Assembly: GCA_963850205.1 (NCBI GenBank)
Contig: CAWKKJ010000012.1
Location: 124,001 to 188,000, forward strand
Direction of reading: 5' to 3'
Source: JACVRW01 sp963850205
GTDB taxonomy: Bacteria; Actinomycetota; Thermoleophilia; Solirubrobacterales; Thermoleophilaceae
Length of the DNA: 64,000 bases
This document shows, in pieces, positions 60,656 through 64,000 of this stretch. A program made the position numbers and the translations under genes. Under the pieces are notes generated by a model. It did no database searches and was not told where the DNA came from. It was given only the letters and a program-made list of their open reading frames with translations. Each line of letters starts with the position of its first letter. The first letter of the stretch is position 1.

Positions 60656-60700
60656 TCGAAGGGGGCGGAATAGGCCCAGGTTGATGTCATAGTGTTCAGC

Positions 60701-62353
60701 ATGAGTCCACCCGCTCCGGAGGCGCCTCGCGATTCCCCGAGCACTCCATGGCGCCGTCCCCAGCTGGGGACCTCGGGCTTCGAGCGCTATCTCCACACGT
60801 TACGGGAGCGCCTCCCGCTCATCGCCGGTGTGACGCTCCTGACACTGCTCGTTGCGGCGCTCTACCTGGCGGTGGCCGAGGACCGGTATCGCGCCGAGGC
60901 GGACCTTCTGGTGGCACCCGCCGCTCAGGACGACACCGCGCTCACGGGCCTGCCGGTGATCCAGGAGTCGAGCGATCCGACGCGCGACGTGGAGACGGTC
61001 TCCCGGCTCGTGGAGAACCGTGATGTGGCGGTGCGGGTGAAGCGCGAGCTGGGTCTCGATGAGAGCGTCGGCGAGCTGCTCGCTGCGGTCGCGGCCGAGC
61101 CGGTCGCGCAGAGCAACATCGTCTCGGTGCAGGCGGAGGCCGGCTCGCCCACCCTGGCCAGGGACCTGGCCAACGGGTTCGCCGCGGAGGCCGTCGCCGA
61201 GCGGTCCGAGGAACTGCGCCGCGAGATCGACCGGGTGCTCCCGCGCCTGCGAGAGCAGATCACGGCGGGGGAGGCGCGCGGCGATGACACCCAGGAGCTC
61301 AGCACGCAGCTGGTGCGGCTGGAGAGCATCCGCGAGACCGGCGATCCCACGCTGCGGCTGGAGACCCGCGCGAACGCTCCGGCCTCGCCGTTCGCGCCGC
61401 GTCCGGCGCTGACCCTTGCCGCCGCTCTGCTCGCAGGTCTCATCCTCGGCATCGGCGGCGCCTTCGCGATGAACGCGCTCGACCCCCGTCTGCGACGCGA
61501 GGAGCAGCTGCGCGAGCTGTACAGCCTGCCCATCCTGGCCCGGATCCCCAAGGAGAAGCGGGCGCGCACGTTCTCCTACGGGGAACGCCGCTGGGGCTTC
61601 GGCCCGCAGGAGAAGCATCGGCGCGCCCTGCCGCCCGGTGAGCTGTCGCCCATGACCCTGGAGTCGTTCAGGACGTTGCGCACGATGCTCGCCGCCCGGC
61701 GCCGCCCCCAGGGCGACAGCCGCTCCATCCTGGTCACCGGGCCATCCCCCCTCGAGGGCAAGACGACGACCGCGATCAACCTCGCCTCCTCGCTGGCACT
61801 GGCCGGCAATCGGGTGATCCTGATCGAGGCGGACTTCCGCCGACCGACCGTCGGCGAGGCGCTGGGCCTCCAGGCGCCCTTCGGCATCGGCGACGTGCTG
61901 CTCGGCAACGTGGGGGTCGAGGGCGCTCTCGTCCCCGCCCCGCCCTTCGACGAGAACCTCTCGGTGCTGCTGGTCGATCGCGCCGACGACTGGCTCGCCG
62001 AGGTGCTTTCGCTTCCGGCCGCCGAGGCCCTGCTCGAGGAGGCGGGGCGCCTGGCGGACTACGTGGTGCTGGACTCACCGCCGCTCACCCAGGTGATCGA
62101 CGCGATGCCGCTCGCCCGCCGGGCGGACGACGTCGTGCTGGTGGTCCGGTTGGGCTCGAGCAGGCTCGCCCAGCTGGCGCGTCTCGGGGACCTGCTCGAT
62201 CAGAACGAGATCCGGCCGGCCGGCTTCGTGGTCGTCGGCGGGGCGGTGGCTGAGGAGCAGGACTACCGGGTGACGCAGCGCCAGCGGGCGGCCGAGGCTG
62301 ACTGGCTGGTCATCCCGGAGTCCGAGAGGCCCACGGTCCCCGACGACCGCTGA
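60701..62353 (+). CDS. Polysaccharide co-polymerase/BY-kinase-like protein (Wzz type)
   Basis: 550 residues from ATG 60701. The N-terminal Wzz domain has a transmembrane helix at about 42-60 (LIAGVTLLTLLVAALYLAVA), an extracytoplasmic helical part, and a second helix at about 225-250. The cytoplasmic domain is a P-loop ATPase with Walker A SPLEGKTTTA (TGPSPLEGKTTTAIN), Walker A' VILIEADFRRP and Walker B YVVLDSPPL. The usual C-terminal Tyr cluster of autophosphorylating BY-kinases is absent, so self-phosphorylation is doubtful. Such proteins control chain length and export of capsule or exopolysaccharide. Confidence 0.85.
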   Translation: MSPPAPEAPRDSPSTPWRRPQLGTSGFERYLHTLRERLPLIAGVTLLTLLVAALYLAVAEDRYRAEADLLVAPAAQDDTALTGLPVIQESSDPTRDVETVSRLVENRDVAVRVKRELGLDESVGELLAAVAAEPVAQSNIVSVQAEAGSPTLARDLANGFAAEAVAERSEELRREIDRVLPRLREQITAGEARGDDTQELSTQLVRLESIRETGDPTLRLETRANAPASPFAPRPALTLAAALLAGLILGIGGAFAMNALDPRLRREEQLRELYSLPILARIPKEKRARTFSYGERRWGFGPQEKHRRALPPGELSPMTLESFRTLRTMLAARRRPQGDSRSILVTGPSPLEGKTTTAINLASSLALAGNRVILIEADFRRPTVGEALGLQAPFGIGDVLLGNVGVEGALVPAPPFDENLSVLLVDRADDWLAEVLSLPAAEALLEEAGRLADYVVLDSPPLTQVIDAMPLARRADDVVLVVRLGSSRLAQLARLGDLLDQNEIRPAGFVVVGGAVAEEQDYRVTQRQRAAEADWLVIPESERPTVPDDR

Positions 62354-62363
62354 CCCTTTCGCA

Positions 62364-63770
62364 GTGACGGCGCGGACAGAGCTGCCGACCAGGTTGCTGG
62401 GGGCGGGACTGCTGGGCTCCGCCCTGCTGATCGGGGTGCTCGCGGGCGTCAATCCCGCGCTCGCGCTGGGCGTCACCCTCGGCCTGGTGTTCCTCGTCAT
62501 CGCGATCGCGAACCTCACCGCCGGCATCTGCCTGTTCGCGTTTCTGACCTTTCTGGACTCGATCCTCCCCGCGGACGCCGAGGGAGTCCTGTCGGTGTCG
62601 AAGTTGGTGGGGCTGGTGCTGGTGCTCTCGTGGTTCGCGGTGGTCACCGCGGGCGAGCGCGAGCGCCGTGAGCAGCTCTTCAGCCCCCCGGCGTTCCTGC
62701 TCGTGTTGATCTTCTTCGTGGGCTGGGCGGCCGTGAGCGCCGTCTGGGCCGAGGACACGGCCGCCGCGATCGATGCCACCACCCGCTACCTGCCGAACGC
62801 CATGCTGTTCCTGATCGTCTTCGCGGGCGTTCGTACTCGCGAGCAGCTGCTCTGGGTGGTGGGCAGCCTCGTGGTCGGAGCCGTCATCGCGGCCGTTTAC
62901 GGCCTGGTGGCGGGGGCGCCCCAGGACGACCCCGGCCGCGTCGCCATCGGCAACGCCAACGAGACCGCGGCGTCACTGGTGGTGGGCGGCACGCTCGCAG
63001 CGGCGCTGGCCTTCGCACTGCGCGGCAAGCCCGTGCTGCGACTTCTTACGACGCTGGTCGTGCCGCTATGTGTTTTCGCGGTCTTTCTGACCCTCTCGCG
63101 CGGTGGGCTCGTGGCGCTCGGCGCATCGCTGATCGCAGCGCTGGTCGTCGCCGGGCGGCGCCGAGGAGCGGTGTTCGGCGTGGTCGCCGCTGCCGTGCTT
63201 GCGGCCGTCATCTACTTCGGCGCGTTCGCGTCGGTCGATGCGCGAGACCGCATCCTCGAGCTGGACGGGGGCACCGGCCGGACCGACATCTGGACCGTCG
63301 GCTGGCGGATGGTCGAGGCTCAGCCGCTGTGGGGTGTCGGCGCGGGGAACTTCCCGGTCGCGTCGATCCACTACCTGCTGGAGCCTGGGGCGCTGCTGCG
63401 CAGCGACTTCATCGTCGACGACCCCAAGGTCGCGCACAACACCTACCTGAACGTGCTCGCGGAGCTGGGCGTGGTCGGGCTCGCCCTGTTCCTCGCCATT
63501 CTCGCCTTTCCGTTGTGGTGGGCCGCACGGGCGGCGGGCCTCGCAGCCCGGGCCGGCGACCGTCAGCTCGAGATCCTTGCGCTGGCGATAGTCGTCGTGC
63601 TCGTCGGGCTGCTTGCTGCTGACTTCTTCGGGTCGCGCCAGTACAGCAAGCAGCTGTGGCTCCTGTTGAGCCTGTGTCCGGTGCTGCTCCAGATCAGTCG
63701 TGCTGAGCTCGCCGCGCGTCGAGAGGGCGCCTCAGCCGCCGGCCGAGCGCTTTCAGCTCCTTCAGGCTGA
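62364..63770 (+). CDS. O-antigen ligase/polymerase-like membrane protein (Wzy_C)
   Basis: 468 residues from GTG 62364, 10 bp after the previous stop. About twelve hydrophobic helices are seen. The large external loop between helices contains GRTDIWTVGWRMVEAQPLWG and GAGNFPVASIHYLL with AHNTYLNVLAELGVVGLALF, the Wzy_C signature (Arg in GRTDIW; the H-N-x-Y-L stretch). It should polymerise or ligate polysaccharide repeat units on the outer face of the membrane. It forms a transcript with the Wzz-like gene and overlaps the convergent flippase gene by 77 bp. Confidence 0.85.
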   Translation: MTARTELPTRLLGAGLLGSALLIGVLAGVNPALALGVTLGLVFLVIAIANLTAGICLFAFLTFLDSILPADAEGVLSVSKLVGLVLVLSWFAVVTAGERERREQLFSPPAFLLVLIFFVGWAAVSAVWAEDTAAAIDATTRYLPNAMLFLIVFAGVRTREQLLWVVGSLVVGAVIAAVYGLVAGAPQDDPGRVAIGNANETAASLVVGGTLAAALAFALRGKPVLRLLTTLVVPLCVFAVFLTLSRGGLVALGASLIAALVVAGRRRGAVFGVVAAAVLAAVIYFGAFASVDARDRILELDGGTGRTDIWTVGWRMVEAQPLWGVGAGNFPVASIHYLLEPGALLRSDFIVDDPKVAHNTYLNVLAELGVVGLALFLAILAFPLWWAARAAGLAARAGDRQLEILALAIVVVLVGLLAADFFGSRQYSKQLWLLLSLCPVLLQISRAELAARREGASAAGRALSAPSG

Positions 63771-64000
63771 CCTGCCGGGTCAGGACCAAGATCGCCGCGT
63801 ACACAGCGGTTCCGAGCGCCCCGCCGACCACGACTAGCGGCAGGGCGATCTCGCCGGTGCCGAAGATCAGCAGCACCAGGGCCATGCCACCCGCCGCCGT
63901 CAGGGATCCCAGGAACGGCGCCACCAGCGGTCTGAGGCGCAGGCCCGCCACATCCCGGCAGAGACGGAGGTGGGCAGCGACGTAGAGCATGTAGGCCACG
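63694..64000 (-). CDS. Polysaccharide flippase (Wzx/MurJ type), C-terminal part
   Basis: The last 102 residues of a gene that continues beyond the window. Two hydrophobic helices (FLGSLTAAGGMALVLLIFGT; ALPLVVVGGALGTAVYAAIL) are followed by a short basic cytoplasmic end (LKELKALGRRLRRPLDARRA). This is the usual end of polysaccharide flippases of the MATE/PST superfamily (Pro-LVG-GLGT---Y-----TRQ--L-ELK-L). It would move lipid-linked oligosaccharide across the membrane for the neighbouring polymerase. Confidence 0.7.
   Translation of the reverse strand, partial: VAYMLYVAAHLRLCRDVAGLRLRPLVAPFLGSLTAAGGMALVLLIFGTGEIALPLVVVGGALGTAVYAAILVLTRQVSLKELKALGRRLRRPLDARRAQHD

Overview
This 64-kb window is very GC-rich and densely coding, and it looks like chromosomal DNA of an actinobacterium in the class Thermoleophilia (Solirubrobacterales-like). 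The reasons are the secreted collagen-like protein with a typical Thermoleophilia N-terminus (26250-27044), several large Arg-rich secreted proteins, two c-di-AMP (ydaO/yuaA) riboswitches, a bacterial RNase P RNA, a type-I glutamine synthetase, and many LuxR/SARP-type regulators. The lineage is inferred from style, not from a marker-gene search.

Region 1 (1-9.9 kb): a hybrid histidine kinase translationally coupled to an unusual SARP-REC-degenerate-EAL regulator, then a decayed secreted hydrolase, a large secreted protein and an M23 peptidase. Two promoters here carry three TTGCG pentamers exactly 11 bp apart, followed by a -10-like hexamer. A third copy lies at 29.9 kb. This is the layout expected of SARP target promoters. 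Region 2 (9.9-18.5 kb): small redox and accessory genes around a GAF-LuxR regulator (reductase, frameshifted FAD monooxygenase, NTF2-like proteins, methyltransferase, FAD-linked oxidase, frameshifted class III cyclase with a YHS domain, XRE/MmyB regulator). Three copies of one palindrome, core CCCAG-N4-CTGGG, sit in front of three transcription units. Region 3 (18.6-34.6 kb): a large LuxR-family ATPase regulator, then two giant secreted proteins. One lies in a 3.9-kb segment bounded by perfect 43-bp direct repeats of a tRNA-Met(CAT) 3' part, with no recombinase inside. Between them is a run of broken genes.

Region 4 (34.9-44.9 kb): core genes: tRNA-Leu, lexA with its SOS box and a coupled zinc-ribbon gene, RNase P RNA, a membrane cytochrome c, a c-di-AMP riboswitch in front of an unknown membrane protein, a Cys-less AhpD-like protein with an HxlR regulator, a cation/H+ antiporter, glutamine synthetase and a divergent MarR-MMPL pair. 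Region 5 (44.9-53.9 kb): a DUF255 thioredoxin-domain protein, an AAA+ ATPase, a TetR/acyl-CoA synthetase operon, a second c-di-AMP riboswitch with a cell-wall hydrolase, a GH5-like pseudogene, an acyl-CoA dehydrogenase and an SCP2-like protein. Region 6 (54.0-64.0 kb): a surface-polysaccharide cluster (FemAB-like transferase, GT2, two polysaccharide deacetylases, GT4, Wzz/BY-kinase-like protein, O-antigen-ligase-like protein, flippase end), interrupted by an IS30-family element.

A recurring theme is gene decay of secreted hydrolases. At least three genes keep their signal peptide or C-terminus but have lost the catalytic middle. Regulator genes next to their putative operators are also frequent.
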